Both the position numbers and the translations under genes were made by a program. Positions 1 to 8,077 of a DNA stretch of 64,000 nt are shown here, in pieces. The notes below the pieces were generated by a model that worked only from the letters and a program-made list of their open reading frames with translations, ran no database searches and was not told where the DNA came from. The stretch is taken from assembly GCA_964498095.1 (NCBI GenBank), contig CAZCFY010000019.1:1-64000 (forward strand), read 5' to 3'. How positions within the stretch are numbered: position 1 is the stretch's first letter; each line of letters starts with the position of its first letter. Source of the stretch: SG-bin7 sp964498095 (GTDB taxonomy: Bacteria > Bdellovibrionota > Bdellovibrionia > Bdellovibrionales > SG-bin7).

Positions 1-1
1 C

Positions 2-124
2 GCCGGAAGTAAAAAATTGGAAAAGTGGTCTCGACTTTTTTCGAACATGGCCCGGGCCCCTGAGGTAACGTCTTTCGCATTTTTGTTGGCAGCGAAATCA
101 CAAGTCCTAAAGCTTAATAATTAA
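2..124 (+). CDS. Possible C-terminal tail of a gene entering from the left
   Basis: From base 2 the second forward frame is open for 40 codons and ends in TAA at 122-124. It would be the tail of a protein that starts outside the window. The residues show no motif I recognise. The third forward frame is open to about base 68, and a short minus-strand frame starting with ATG at 48 also runs off the left end, so the assignment is uncertain. The rest of the gap to base 299 holds no gene or clear signal. Confidence 0.2.
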   Translation, partial: AGSKKLEKWSRLFSNMARAPEVTSFAFLLAAKSQVLKLNN

Positions 125-299
125 CGGCGCTGCAATTCAAAGATGTTAGTCTTCAATCTGTTCTGATGCCAACGTAATACTTGTCTCTCAGCCAATCAAA
201 GCATTCGGACTGTTTGGTTTGGGGTTTCGCAAGATCAGCGTCTACCCCGTCGCACTTCCGGCGCCGGGAGTGGCGCGAGCCTAAATGATTTGAAAAACG

Positions 300-1661
300 T
301 TACAAAGTCGCGGTGGCATTTCGTGCAGGGAAAATATCACGGCGGGAATCAAGCCAAACCAAAAGCTCGGCTTGAGCGCGGGCGATTTTGCGTTGGCGCT
401 TTTCTGACTTGGGCACGCGGCCGTCAAGGCCCATAAGCGGAAATAAACTAAAATTAATATTTGTCGGCTGGAAGTCTTCTTTCTCTTCCTGAGTGATAGC
501 AAAATGAAGTGAGCCCAAAGCCGTCGGTCGCGGCGGAGGACTTAACGGGAGGCCAAGCATTTTTTGATTTAAAAAATGCGCTACCAAAAGTCCCATGCAG
601 GTTGACTCAAAATAACCTTCAACACCGGTGATTTGTCCCGCAAAAAATAGCCATTCGTCTTTTTTGGAACTTAAATCTAAATTTAAAAGCTTCGGTGAGT
701 TGATAAAAAGATTCCGGTGAATGCTGCCGAACTTCAAAAATTCTGCGTTTTCTAAACCCGGAATCATTTTTAATACGCGCGCTTGTTCGCCATAAGTCAT
801 TTTAGTTTGAAAACCCACAAGATTATATGCCGTAGCTTCTTTATTGTCCTGACGGAGTTGCACAACGGCATGAGGCCAGCGGCCTGTTTTTGGATGCTTT
901 AAACCTTTGGGCGAAAGCGGTCCAAATCTTAATGTCTCTGGCCCCCGTTCAACAATGGCTTCAATGGGCATGCAGCCTTCAAAGTATGGAGTCTCTTCAA
1001 ACTCTTTGAGTTCCACTTTTTTCGCATTCGAAATTTCGGTTACCAACTTTTCGTACTGCTCTTTATCTAGCGGGCAATTATAATAATCCTTAGTGCCATT
1101 GTTCCAGCGATCAGCCTTCCAGGCGATTTCTGTATTAATTGAATCCGCGTCAACAATCGGTGCAATGGCGTCGTAAAAATATAAAAATTCTTTGCCGAAA
1201 TGATTTTGCATGCTTTCGGCGAGACTTGGATGTGTCAGGGGACCCGTGGCGAAAACGGCGGGGCGGGGAACTTGCTCAAGACTCGTAATAACTTCTTCAC
1301 TAATTTTTATGTTGGGATGATTTTTAATTTTCTCGGAAATAAAATTAGAAAAAATAACGCGGTCAACGCTTAAACTCATTCCGGCGGGAACCTTAGCTTG
1401 ATGGGCCGCCGTCAAGACGAGAGAACCCAATTTTTCCGCCTCCCACTTTAACTGACCGGGGGCGGAATAATCTGTCATCGAACCAAAAGAGTTTGAACAG
1501 ACAAGTTCCGCAAAACCATTCGTCTTATGAGCGGGGGTTAAAGTTGACGGGCGCATTTCGTGAAGAATTACCTGATATCCCATACTTGCAAGTTGATACG
1601 CACACTCGGAACCGGCCAGACCGGCGCCGACAATATGGATTGGCGTCTGTTGTGTTTTCAT
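300..1661 (-). CDS. trmFO: tRNA (uracil-54-C5)-methyltransferase, folate/FAD dependent (TrmFO)
   Basis: A protein of 453 residues, the usual length for TrmFO. TrmFO makes ribothymidine at position 54 of tRNA using methylenetetrahydrofolate and FADH2 in the cytoplasm. The N-terminus carries the FAD dinucleotide-binding fold (GAGLAGSE, residues about 12-19), followed by HEMRP and ELVCSNS, both hallmarks of the family. The C-terminal half has FAGQITGVEGYFES, also characteristic. The ATG start at 1661 has an AAGGAAG ribosome-binding site about 7 bases upstream. It is divergent from the DUF721 gene, with only 14 bases between the two start codons, so its promoter must lie inside that neighbour. 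The assignment is secure. Confidence 0.96.
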   Translation of the reverse strand: MKTQQTPIHIVGAGLAGSECAYQLASMGYQVILHEMRPSTLTPAHKTNGFAELVCSNSFGSMTDYSAPGQLKWEAEKLGSLVLTAAHQAKVPAGMSLSVDRVIFSNFISEKIKNHPNIKISEEVITSLEQVPRPAVFATGPLTHPSLAESMQNHFGKEFLYFYDAIAPIVDADSINTEIAWKADRWNNGTKDYYNCPLDKEQYEKLVTEISNAKKVELKEFEETPYFEGCMPIEAIVERGPETLRFGPLSPKGLKHPKTGRWPHAVVQLRQDNKEATAYNLVGFQTKMTYGEQARVLKMIPGLENAEFLKFGSIHRNLFINSPKLLNLDLSSKKDEWLFFAGQITGVEGYFESTCMGLLVAHFLNQKMLGLPLSPPPRPTALGSLHFAITQEEKEDFQPTNINFSLFPLMGLDGRVPKSEKRQRKIARAQAELLVWLDSRRDIFPARNATATL

Positions 1662-1675
1662 GTTAAGTCTTCCTT

Positions 1676-2077
1676 ATGGCCGATGCGAATAACTACAATA
1701 AATTCCGCAAGCGCTCAACCTTAACTTCGGCTTGCGATATTTTACAGGGGTTATTGCATAACAGCAAAACGCCGTTATCTGACCAGTTTTTGCGATGGCG
1801 ATTGTGGCAACAATGGTCCGATGTCGTGGGTCCAACGATTTCTTCGCAGTGCCGACCCGTTGGTTTTGATAACGGAACTTTGTTAATATGGGTGGAACAC
1901 TCCGTTTATATTCAGCAACTTAATTTCATCACCCGAGAACTCACGAAAAAAGTGAACGAATACGTGGGACGTTCGTGGGTAAAACGAATTCGGTTTACTT
2001 TGGATAAAAAAGTGGTGCTATCCGAAGCGGAACAGCGCGCCCAGCTCAGCCAAATCTTAGGACCTGATAAAAGCTAG
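1676..2077 (+). CDS. DUF721 / DciA-like protein
   Basis: A protein of 133 residues with the DUF721 pattern: a basic N-terminus, WQQWSDVVGPTISSQC at about residues 43-58, then a segment matching the family's G-x-L-x-V-x-V-x-S-x-x-x-x-x-L core. DUF721 includes DciA, which helps load the replicative helicase DnaB where DnaC is absent. I infer that role by family only. The frame has a stop at 1664, so the ATG at 1676 is the only reasonable start. No Shine-Dalgarno is visible before it, and translation may be leaderless or use a weak site. Confidence 0.8.
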   Translation: MADANNYNKFRKRSTLTSACDILQGLLHNSKTPLSDQFLRWRLWQQWSDVVGPTISSQCRPVGFDNGTLLIWVEHSVYIQQLNFITRELTKKVNEYVGRSWVKRIRFTLDKKVVLSEAEQRAQLSQILGPDKS

Positions 2078-2121
2078 GCCAGTTTCTTTAATTCCCTAAG
2101 TCATTTAACCTAAATTTAACA

Positions 2122-2772
2122 ATGAATAGTATTTTGTTAATACTTACGTCCATAGGATTTCTGGGTGCCTTGACGATGATTTTACTAATTCAAAATCGTC
2201 GTAAGGAAGCGGCCATTAGCGAGAGCCAGATTATTGAGTTCGCCAGAAGAAAAAATATGGATTACCTCGGCGGATTTAATCCCGCGTTGCTATTCTCGGG
2301 AATTTCGGCTCATACTCGCAAGCAATTAATGCCATTCTTGTCGGGCGTGCGCTACCGAATGTATCAATTTTTGACTGATTTTTATCGTCCCGAGCAATCT
2401 TTGAGTTTTTTTTCGATTGGGCAAAGGAAGCGCATCCGCCACGCGCTTTACCGCCGCGTCGATGCCGTCGAAAAGGTGCTCCTCGTCTATTCCTATCAAA
2501 CCACTGAAAATGGTAAGAAGTATAGACAGCGAAAATACGTAGCGCTCTATAAAAATCCCGCAATGCAATTTGAAGTTACCACCGAACTGGGGGTCGAAAA
2601 GTTTGGTTCCTGCATGATCGTTTCAAAACTTGCATTAGACGAAAAAATTGAAGACTTGGAAAGTTTTGATTTGATGGCGGGAGAAATTTACCGGGAAGCA
2701 TGTAAATCAGGCGAAAAAGCATCACCTTCAGCCCGGCGGCCCCTGGAAATTCAGCCCTTTTTATTCAACTAA
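2122..2772 (+). CDS. Membrane-anchored hypothetical protein
   Basis: A protein of 216 residues that I do not recognise. It begins with one hydrophobic segment (residues about 3-23) followed by NRRKE, which fits a signal anchor with the rest in the cytoplasm. The middle is rich in Arg, Lys, Tyr and Phe (residues about 65-155), and the C-terminus is mixed and acidic/basic. There is no cysteine pair, repeat or catalytic motif I can name. It follows the DUF721 gene by 44 bases on the same strand and no clear ribosome-binding site is seen. Its TAA stop overlaps the stop of the convergent barrel gene in the four bases CTAA. Confidence 0.65.
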   Translation: MNSILLILTSIGFLGALTMILLIQNRRKEAAISESQIIEFARRKNMDYLGGFNPALLFSGISAHTRKQLMPFLSGVRYRMYQFLTDFYRPEQSLSFFSIGQRKRIRHALYRRVDAVEKVLLVYSYQTTENGKKYRQRKYVALYKNPAMQFEVTTELGVEKFGSCMIVSKLALDEKIEDLESFDLMAGEIYREACKSGEKASPSARRPLEIQPFLFN

Positions 2773-3977
2773 AAATACATCACGAAGCGGCCATCGCCAC
2801 TTTGCCAGAACTCTTTTGAGACGATGTCATCCAGATCGAATCCAAAGCGGAAGGTGATTTTAGCTTGCGGATTGAACGCCCATTCCCAAATCGCATCGGC
2901 GCGATTTTGGCGGGTGAGATCGTTGGGACTGGTTTGACTCCAATCACCATTTTGCGTGTGAAAAGTCGCACCGTATTCGAACCCCCAACGTTTACTGTCG
3001 TGAGTTTTTCTCTTTGGCCACATCACACCAAAGTGCGGAATGCCATCGAAGGTTATATATTCCCGATTGGCAAAGCCCCAGTCCCGGCGCGCTAACATAA
3101 GTCCCACGCTATATTCTAATCCCGTATCGGCGTTTACCCATTGATGGCGGACAAGAGTTTGAAAGCGGTCCAACTCCAGGCGCGAAATTACATTTTCGCT
3201 GTAAAGAGTTTGTTCCATATCCAGTTTCGAATCCCATTGAATCCGAAACGATAAATAGTTTCCGCGCAGGGGCATGTTTAGGAATAAACTCGCCATATAC
3301 CGGCGGTAAGTATATTCCACATTTTCGCTCGGAAAGGACCAGCGGAATTCAGGTTCTATCAGTACGCCGTACTCGGTTTCTATTCCACGGCGCGTGAGAT
3401 TACCCTTAAATCCGTAAGCCGAGGGCATGCTGGCAAAGCGGTCGTTATCTTCGTTGCGCAAATTGCGCTCGGCATCCACCCAGGTATGAAAGAAGCGGAT
3501 TTTGTGATCAGTCTCTGGGTGGTAAGTTAGGGCAAAGCCAAAATCATTCGACCGCTTAAGATGCGCAAGTTCAAAATAAAAACCATAGTCCCAATCTGTT
3601 GTTTTATAAGTAAATTCAAAAATCGTATGCAATTGGTTTTGCTCGTAATCGGCTTGCTCAAAGTGTACGAGTTTAAAACTAAAATTTTCCAAAAGATCAC
3701 GTTCGAATTTAATTCGCCGGTCAAAACCAAAAATTTTACCCGATAACGAGCCAAGACTTTGCATGAAGATAATATTCTCAGTGCGCCAAAGATTTTCCTC
3801 TTGATCGGTAAATAGCGACGCAAGAATGTCGTTTTGATATTCGGAATCTATTTTTGTCCGTTGATTTTTAACTTTTCGTTCGTCTTCAGTGATGGAGCGG
3901 TATTCAAAGTTTTGATCAAAGCTTGCCCATAGCTTTGGTGAAACGCCTAAAAAGAAGAGTAAAATCAAATACCGCAT
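2769..3977 (-). CDS. Probable outer-membrane beta-barrel protein
   Basis: A protein of 402 residues with a clear signal peptide (hydrophobic residues about 2-15, likely cleavage after LWA). The mature part is made of alternating polar and aromatic strands rich in Trp, Phe, Tyr and Arg, with acidic turns, and it ends in MYF. A terminal Phe on the last strand is typical of outer-membrane barrels. I see no porin or transporter family signature. It is a single gene on the minus strand, separated from the M23 gene by about 80 bases. The barrel assignment comes from composition and layout, not from a recognised domain. Confidence 0.65.
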   Translation of the reverse strand: MRYLILLFFLGVSPKLWASFDQNFEYRSITEDERKVKNQRTKIDSEYQNDILASLFTDQEENLWRTENIIFMQSLGSLSGKIFGFDRRIKFERDLLENFSFKLVHFEQADYEQNQLHTIFEFTYKTTDWDYGFYFELAHLKRSNDFGFALTYHPETDHKIRFFHTWVDAERNLRNEDNDRFASMPSAYGFKGNLTRRGIETEYGVLIEPEFRWSFPSENVEYTYRRYMASLFLNMPLRGNYLSFRIQWDSKLDMEQTLYSENVISRLELDRFQTLVRHQWVNADTGLEYSVGLMLARRDWGFANREYITFDGIPHFGVMWPKRKTHDSKRWGFEYGATFHTQNGDWSQTSPNDLTRQNRADAIWEWAFNPQAKITFRFGFDLDDIVSKEFWQSGDGRFVMYF

Positions 3978-4060
3978 GTGGGCGTAACCTATCGGAATTG
4001 TTTCAGTAAGGCAACAAAGCTATGGCTGAATTTCTTTCAATTGATGGAGCGAATGACGCA

Positions 4061-4966
4061 CTATGGACTCGAACAGGTGTCGGGCACCTTTTTGAGTTCT
4101 TGGGTGAGGGCGAGGGGATCAAGGGAAATGCCTTTCCAGCGGACTTCCCAGTGTAAGTGGGGGCCTTCGGCCCGGCCGGTATCGCCGGAATAAGCAATAA
4201 GTTCACCGCGTTTTACCATTTGTCCCGGAGTTACTTTAATTTTACTTAAATGCATGTACATGGAGATAAGGCCATCGCCGTGATAAAGCGCGATAATATT
4301 GCCGGGAACGATAAGTTTTTGCGCGAAGCGAACCGTCCCGTCGGCGGCGGCGTGAACTTTGGTTCCATTGGGGGCGCGCAAATCAAGTCCGGAATGAAAG
4401 TAAACTTCTTTATTTGGTAGGTAGCGGGGTTTCCCAAATTGGCCGACCGGAGACGAATCAAGAGGATTTCGCCAACAAAGATTTTTCTGTGTTTCTTCAT
4501 CGCCTAATAGCGACGCGCGCAACATGGCTCTTTCCTTATTTTTTAGTTCTTGGTCCGCTTCAATGACATTTTTCTGCACGCTAGCGGGAAATCGTAAGGT
4601 AACTGGCTTTTTAAAGTTGGGTCGCAGTAAAGAGATGGATTCGGCAAAGTAGGCGCTCACTTGGGGCTTAAATAATTTTCTAAAAAATGAGTTTGGCACG
4701 GGCTCAAACAGGCCGCTCACAAACGTAGATTTTTCGTAATAAAGGTCGATGGCACCCAGATAGTAATTATTTTTTAAAAGTGACATCGGCCTACTCGAAA
4801 TAAAATACTTTTGGGTTTGCGGCGCTTTTTGAATTATCACGGGGGAGCCTGGGTTTAGGAGCGCGGGTAAAATACCGGGGAAAGGCTTTTTAATTTGTAT
4901 GGCTAATTCCACGGAGGGAACTAGCGTAAACCCAATTAGAAAAAAGAAATGCGCTTTAAACTTCAA
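4061..4966 (-). CDS. M23 family metallopeptidase (peptidoglycan endopeptidase)
   Basis: A protein of 301 residues with a signal peptide and a C-terminal peptidase M23 (LytM) domain at residues about 180-290. The zinc and catalytic residues are present: H191 and D195 in HSGLDLRAP, H239, and the HLH motif at H270-H272. Such enzymes cleave peptide bonds in peptidoglycan in the periplasm. The N-terminal 170 residues may regulate or position it. The start is TTG, sharing TTGA with the mlaD stop, and a GGAG site lies a few bases upstream. It is therefore the last gene of the mla operon, an unusual place for a cell-wall hydrolase. Confidence 0.88.
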   Translation of the reverse strand: MKFKAHFFFLIGFTLVPSVELAIQIKKPFPGILPALLNPGSPVIIQKAPQTQKYFISSRPMSLLKNNYYLGAIDLYYEKSTFVSGLFEPVPNSFFRKLFKPQVSAYFAESISLLRPNFKKPVTLRFPASVQKNVIEADQELKNKERAMLRASLLGDEETQKNLCWRNPLDSSPVGQFGKPRYLPNKEVYFHSGLDLRAPNGTKVHAAADGTVRFAQKLIVPGNIIALYHGDGLISMYMHLSKIKVTPGQMVKRGELIAYSGDTGRAEGPHLHWEVRWKGISLDPLALTQELKKVPDTCSSP

Positions 4967-5796
4967 TCCTTCTCCGAAACCACGGACCCCGTATTTTTTT
5001 CTATCGTTTTCCGCATCATGGATTTCACATAACCAGTTTTTGTTGGCGCTCCGACCAGTTCTTGTAAACGATAGTAAAGAGCGGGGTCATTAATTAAGGC
5101 TCCAACAGTCCCGCGGCCCTGGTCAACCTTTTCGAGGATGTTTGTTAGGTGCGCCAATGTTCGTTTAAAGTTTTGGTCCTGATAAAGGCCCTTCTGCAAT
5201 TCTAATGACACCTTTTCTAGTGAAGCGGTTAATCGCGTTAGGTTTTCTGCGGAAACGTTTAAATTATTCATAAGTTTAAGGGAGCGCTCATCCCCATTGA
5301 CGTTTTTTAAAAGCTTCTGCATTTCCGCGATAATAGAGAATAAATCCTTAACTCCTGAGGCCTGATCAGAAAGGGTTTCGATAAAGTCCCCTCTTTCCAG
5401 GGTCGGAATAACTGCCCCATTCCCTAAGATTTCCTGCCCCGGCGTGCCCGGAGAAACAAATATAAACTTGTCTCCTAAAGCTCCTTTTGTGCTAATTTTC
5501 GCCATAGAGCCCTTGGTGATTCTCTCGCGGTAAAGCGAGTCCACGCGTAAAATGACTTCTAGACTTTGGTTGTCTTCGGAAAAGCGAATTTCTTCGATAT
5601 TACCTACATTGATACCCGATAGTGAAACTAAGCTGCCTTTGGCCAAACCATCAACATTTTGAAAGCGCGCTTTCAAGAAATAGTAGTTATGGAAAAGTAC
5701 CTTATCCCCGCCGAGCATAAAGATCATCGTTGCCAAAAACACCAGCCCAACGGAAATAAAAATTCCGACTTTATATTCTTCGTGACTAGTTTCCAT
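4963..5796 (-). CDS. mlaD: MlaD-like MCE-domain lipid-binding protein
   Basis: A protein of 277 residues with one N-terminal membrane helix (residues about 11-30) and an MCE domain straight after it (FQNVDGLAKGSLVSLSGINVG at about residues 45-65). In the Mla system MlaD forms a periplasmic hexamer on the permease MlaE and carries phospholipids across the periplasm. The C-terminal 130 residues are helical, with possible coiled coil (leucine-rich, around residues 150-230), longer than E. coli MlaD (183 residues). Its start overlaps the mlaF end by 11 bases. The name is by family and operon; other MCE systems are possible. Confidence 0.9.
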   Translation of the reverse strand: METSHEEYKVGIFISVGLVFLATMIFMLGGDKVLFHNYYFLKARFQNVDGLAKGSLVSLSGINVGNIEEIRFSEDNQSLEVILRVDSLYRERITKGSMAKISTKGALGDKFIFVSPGTPGQEILGNGAVIPTLERGDFIETLSDQASGVKDLFSIIAEMQKLLKNVNGDERSLKLMNNLNVSAENLTRLTASLEKVSLELQKGLYQDQNFKRTLAHLTNILEKVDQGRGTVGALINDPALYYRLQELVGAPTKTGYVKSMMRKTIEKNTGSVVSEKD

Positions 5797-6532
5797 TTGC
5801 TCTCCTTGGACTTCCCAACATAAAGTCGGCGATTTCTTTTACTTTGCCATCGGCGACGTCTTTGGCAGTGGCCGAGGCGATTATTTTTCCGCGCACGAGT
5901 AAGAGTATGCGGTCGCAGACTGCAATGGCGCTGGGCATGTCGTGGGTTACTAATATGGAAGTAACACCGGTGCGTTTTAATCGAATAATGGTTTCTTGAA
6001 TCACGCGGGTATTAAAGGGATCAAGTCCTGCCGTAGGCTCATCATATAGAATAATTTCGGGCTCTAGAATAATCGCTCGCGCGAGTCCCACGCGCTTTTG
6101 CATACCACCAGAAAGATTTGAGGGTAAGAGAAACTCCGCACCCTTTAAATCAAAGTCGGATAACGTTTTAATGACTTTCTGCTGAATTTCATCGGGAGTT
6201 AGTTTGGTATGTTCGCGGAGGGGATAGGCTAAATTATCAAATACTGTCATCGAGTCAAAAAGCGCACCGCCCTGAAAGGCGTAAGCGACTTTTTTCCGAA
6301 TGGGTATGAGTTGTCTTTCGCTAAACCGGCTGATCTCGGTGGCATCGATATGAATCTCTCCGGAATCGGGCTTCTCTAAGCCGATTAGGCTTCTTAGAAT
6401 TACGCTTTTACCAGAGCCCGATCCGCCGAGGAGACCAAGGCATTCACCACGCCTTACCCCAAAAGTAACACCTTGGTGTACTACCTTGTCGCCAAATCGT
6501 TTTCGAAATTCTGTAACTTTAATTAATTCCAT
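5786..6532 (-). CDS. mlaF: MlaF-like ABC transporter ATPase
   Basis: A protein of 248 residues from the ATG at 6532. A longer open frame reaches 6667, but its extra residues overlap mlaE heavily and have no family likeness. Walker A is GGSGSGKS (residues 36-43), the ABC signature is LSGGMQKR, and Walker B is IILYDEP. It is the cytoplasmic engine that drives lipid movement through MlaE and MlaD. It overlaps mlaE by 10 bases and mlaD by 11, so the three are translated together. Confidence 0.93.
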   Translation of the reverse strand: MELIKVTEFRKRFGDKVVHQGVTFGVRRGECLGLLGGSGSGKSVILRSLIGLEKPDSGEIHIDATEISRFSERQLIPIRKKVAYAFQGGALFDSMTVFDNLAYPLREHTKLTPDEIQQKVIKTLSDFDLKGAEFLLPSNLSGGMQKRVGLARAIILEPEIILYDEPTAGLDPFNTRVIQETIIRLKRTGVTSILVTHDMPSAIAVCDRILLLVRGKIIASATAKDVADGKVKEIADFMLGSPRRANGN

Positions 6533-7314
6533 TTGTCCCAAATAAAAAATATTTTTGTTAAAAAGAAATCGACGACCAGCACTAAAATGGACGACATTAC
6601 AACGGTACGGGTTGTGGCGGCGCCCACGTCGCGAGTGCCTTCGCGCACTTGCAGACCATAGTAACAACCAGAAAGAGAAATTATGACCGCAAACGATAAC
6701 GCTTTTACGAGTCCCGACAAGTAATCCGTTAGAGTTACGGTTGTGAGGATTTTATTAATATAAAATTCTGGGGTTAAATTTAATTCAGTAGCGCCAATAA
6801 AAATGCCGCCGATCATGCCAACAACATTAGAAAACACCGTTAATAAGGGTAAAGAAATGATGGTGCCCAAAACTCTAGGAATGACGATTTTTTTAATAGG
6901 TGAAGTCCCTAAGGCGCGAATGGCGTCGATTTGTTGTGTCACGGACATGGATCCTAATTCCGACGCGATTCCCGCGCCGACGCGTCCTGCAATCATAAGA
7001 CCCGTGAAGACGGGAGAAAGCTCACGGACGAGTGAAACCGAAACAATGCGTGGCACGTAAAGGGTGCCGCCAAACTTTTGCAGACCTAAACCAAATTGAA
7101 GAGTCATGACCATGCCGATCGCCGCTGAAGTCACAAGGATTAGAGGCAATGAACGTGAACCAATGTGGTAGACTTGTTGAATCGTTAACTCGAAGTAAAT
7201 GGGCTTGGTAAAAAACTCGTTAAGACTGCGGAAGAATAGCAAATAAATGCCACCGAAGTAGCGTAAGGTACGGTTTAATCTTGAGCCGATTTCGGCGGTG
7301 ACGTCGTAAATCAT
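6523..7314 (-). CDS. mlaE: MlaE-like ABC transporter permease
   Basis: An integral membrane protein of 263 residues from the ATG at 7314. That start shares ATGA with the upstream lipoprotein stop; a TTG at 7335 would add seven residues. It has several hydrophobic helices and the MlaE signature region (RVGAGIASELGSMSVTQQID, with the ALGTSP stretch after it). MlaE is the inner-membrane channel partner of MlaF and MlaD in phospholipid trafficking between the two membranes. The tight overlaps on both sides support one transcript. Confidence 0.92.
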   Translation of the reverse strand: MIYDVTAEIGSRLNRTLRYFGGIYLLFFRSLNEFFTKPIYFELTIQQVYHIGSRSLPLILVTSAAIGMVMTLQFGLGLQKFGGTLYVPRIVSVSLVRELSPVFTGLMIAGRVGAGIASELGSMSVTQQIDAIRALGTSPIKKIVIPRVLGTIISLPLLTVFSNVVGMIGGIFIGATELNLTPEFYINKILTTVTLTDYLSGLVKALSFAVIISLSGCYYGLQVREGTRDVGAATTRTVVMSSILVLVVDFFLTKIFFIWDKWN

Positions 7315-7823
7315 TTGATAACCAACCCCGACCAAAACTTCTTAAATGAGGCGAGGTCGTTCATGAATGTGTGAATCGAAGCGATGTAGGTGACATTAAA
7401 AACGCAATTGTTCTTTTTTAATACCGTGAGGTCGGCTTGTATGGGTACGCCATCGACGCGGCCTAATAATACCGTGCTCAGCGCTTCGCGCCCGTTGTAA
7501 TTTACTTTCTTTTGCTCAACGATTTTTAAATTCTCGACACCATCAAGAGCCATTTTACTTAAAATCTCTAGTGTGGGCTCTGATGACTGATCACAATTGG
7601 ACATAAACGAAATGGTGTTGCCATTGTTAGAATTTTGCCAAGATTTATCGGCGGCTTGTACTTGTAACTCGGTATAAGGAGACGGTGGCGGCGAGAAGGA
7701 AATGTTTTCGTAATTTTTTGGCTGTTTGTTACCTAAACTTACCGAAACGCATGCCGCTGTTGCAGAAAGTGAACATAGAATTATTATACTCCGAACAGGG
7801 ATCATCGTCCTAAACCGCTCCAT
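7311..7823 (-). CDS. Predicted lipoprotein, first gene of the mla operon
   Basis: A protein of 170 residues with a hydrophobic leader ending in a lipobox-like TAAC (Cys at about residue 25), so probably a lipoprotein. The ATG at 7823 is used here; an ATG at 7805 gives a tidier leader and an AGGA nearby, so the start is uncertain. The mature part has two more cysteines, in SNCDQSSE and NNCVFN, and a mostly beta pattern. I do not recognise the family. It precedes mlaE with a four-base overlap and may be an accessory lipid-transport lipoprotein, which is inference from position. Confidence 0.7.
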   Translation of the reverse strand: MERFRTMIPVRSIIILCSLSATAACVSVSLGNKQPKNYENISFSPPPSPYTELQVQAADKSWQNSNNGNTISFMSNCDQSSEPTLEILSKMALDGVENLKIVEQKKVNYNGREALSTVLLGRVDGVPIQADLTVLKKNNCVFNVTYIASIHTFMNDLASFKKFWSGLVIK

Positions 7824-7937
7824 TTGCTGTGTAAGGTATCGGAATTTAAGGTGGAACTTTTAAATTTTTTACGGGTCCTTTGCGGCGGGCGTTAGGACAA
7901 AAGATTGGGAAAAACTTGAATCAGACCCGTCAGAACA

Positions 7938-7953
7938 TTGTCGGTCCCGACAA
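7938..7953. promoter_or_regulatory. Palindrome, possible activator site
   Basis: TTGTCG-GTCC-CGACAA is a perfect six-base inverted repeat. It lies about 75 bases before the sigma-54-like -24 element at 8026. Sigma-54 activators usually bind at such upstream distances, so this could be their binding site, but no second copy was found before fliL. Confidence 0.3.
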
Positions 7954-8025
7954 GAATTCAGCACCGCATTTCACTTTTGACATCATGAGATCCGCTTATT
8001 TTGCAGGGCGAGTCATAAACGCGAT

Positions 8026-8041
8026 TGGCATTTAACATGCT
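8026..8041 (+). promoter_or_regulatory. Sigma-54-type promoter for the TPR-activator-flgB operon
   Basis: TGGCAT-TTAAC-ATGCT keeps the invariant GG (8027-8028) and GC (8039-8040) with exactly ten bases between, and TGGCA matches the -24 element. Transcription would start near 8052, 26 bases before the ATG at 8078. The operon contains a sigma-54 activator gene, which makes the call more likely. Confidence 0.6.
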
Positions 8042-8077
8042 CTTGTTCACTCATGAAGGAGACTCAACAGAAGTCCT

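Noticed and set aside
1..263. Ten-base inverted repeat CGCCGGAAGT (1-10) and its complement (254-263)
   Set aside because: Too short and far apart to show a mobile element, with no transposase or other ends in the window.
6533..6667. Longer start for mlaF
   Set aside because: The extra 45 residues lie wholly in mlaE, have no ABC likeness, and the ATG at 6532 fits the family start.
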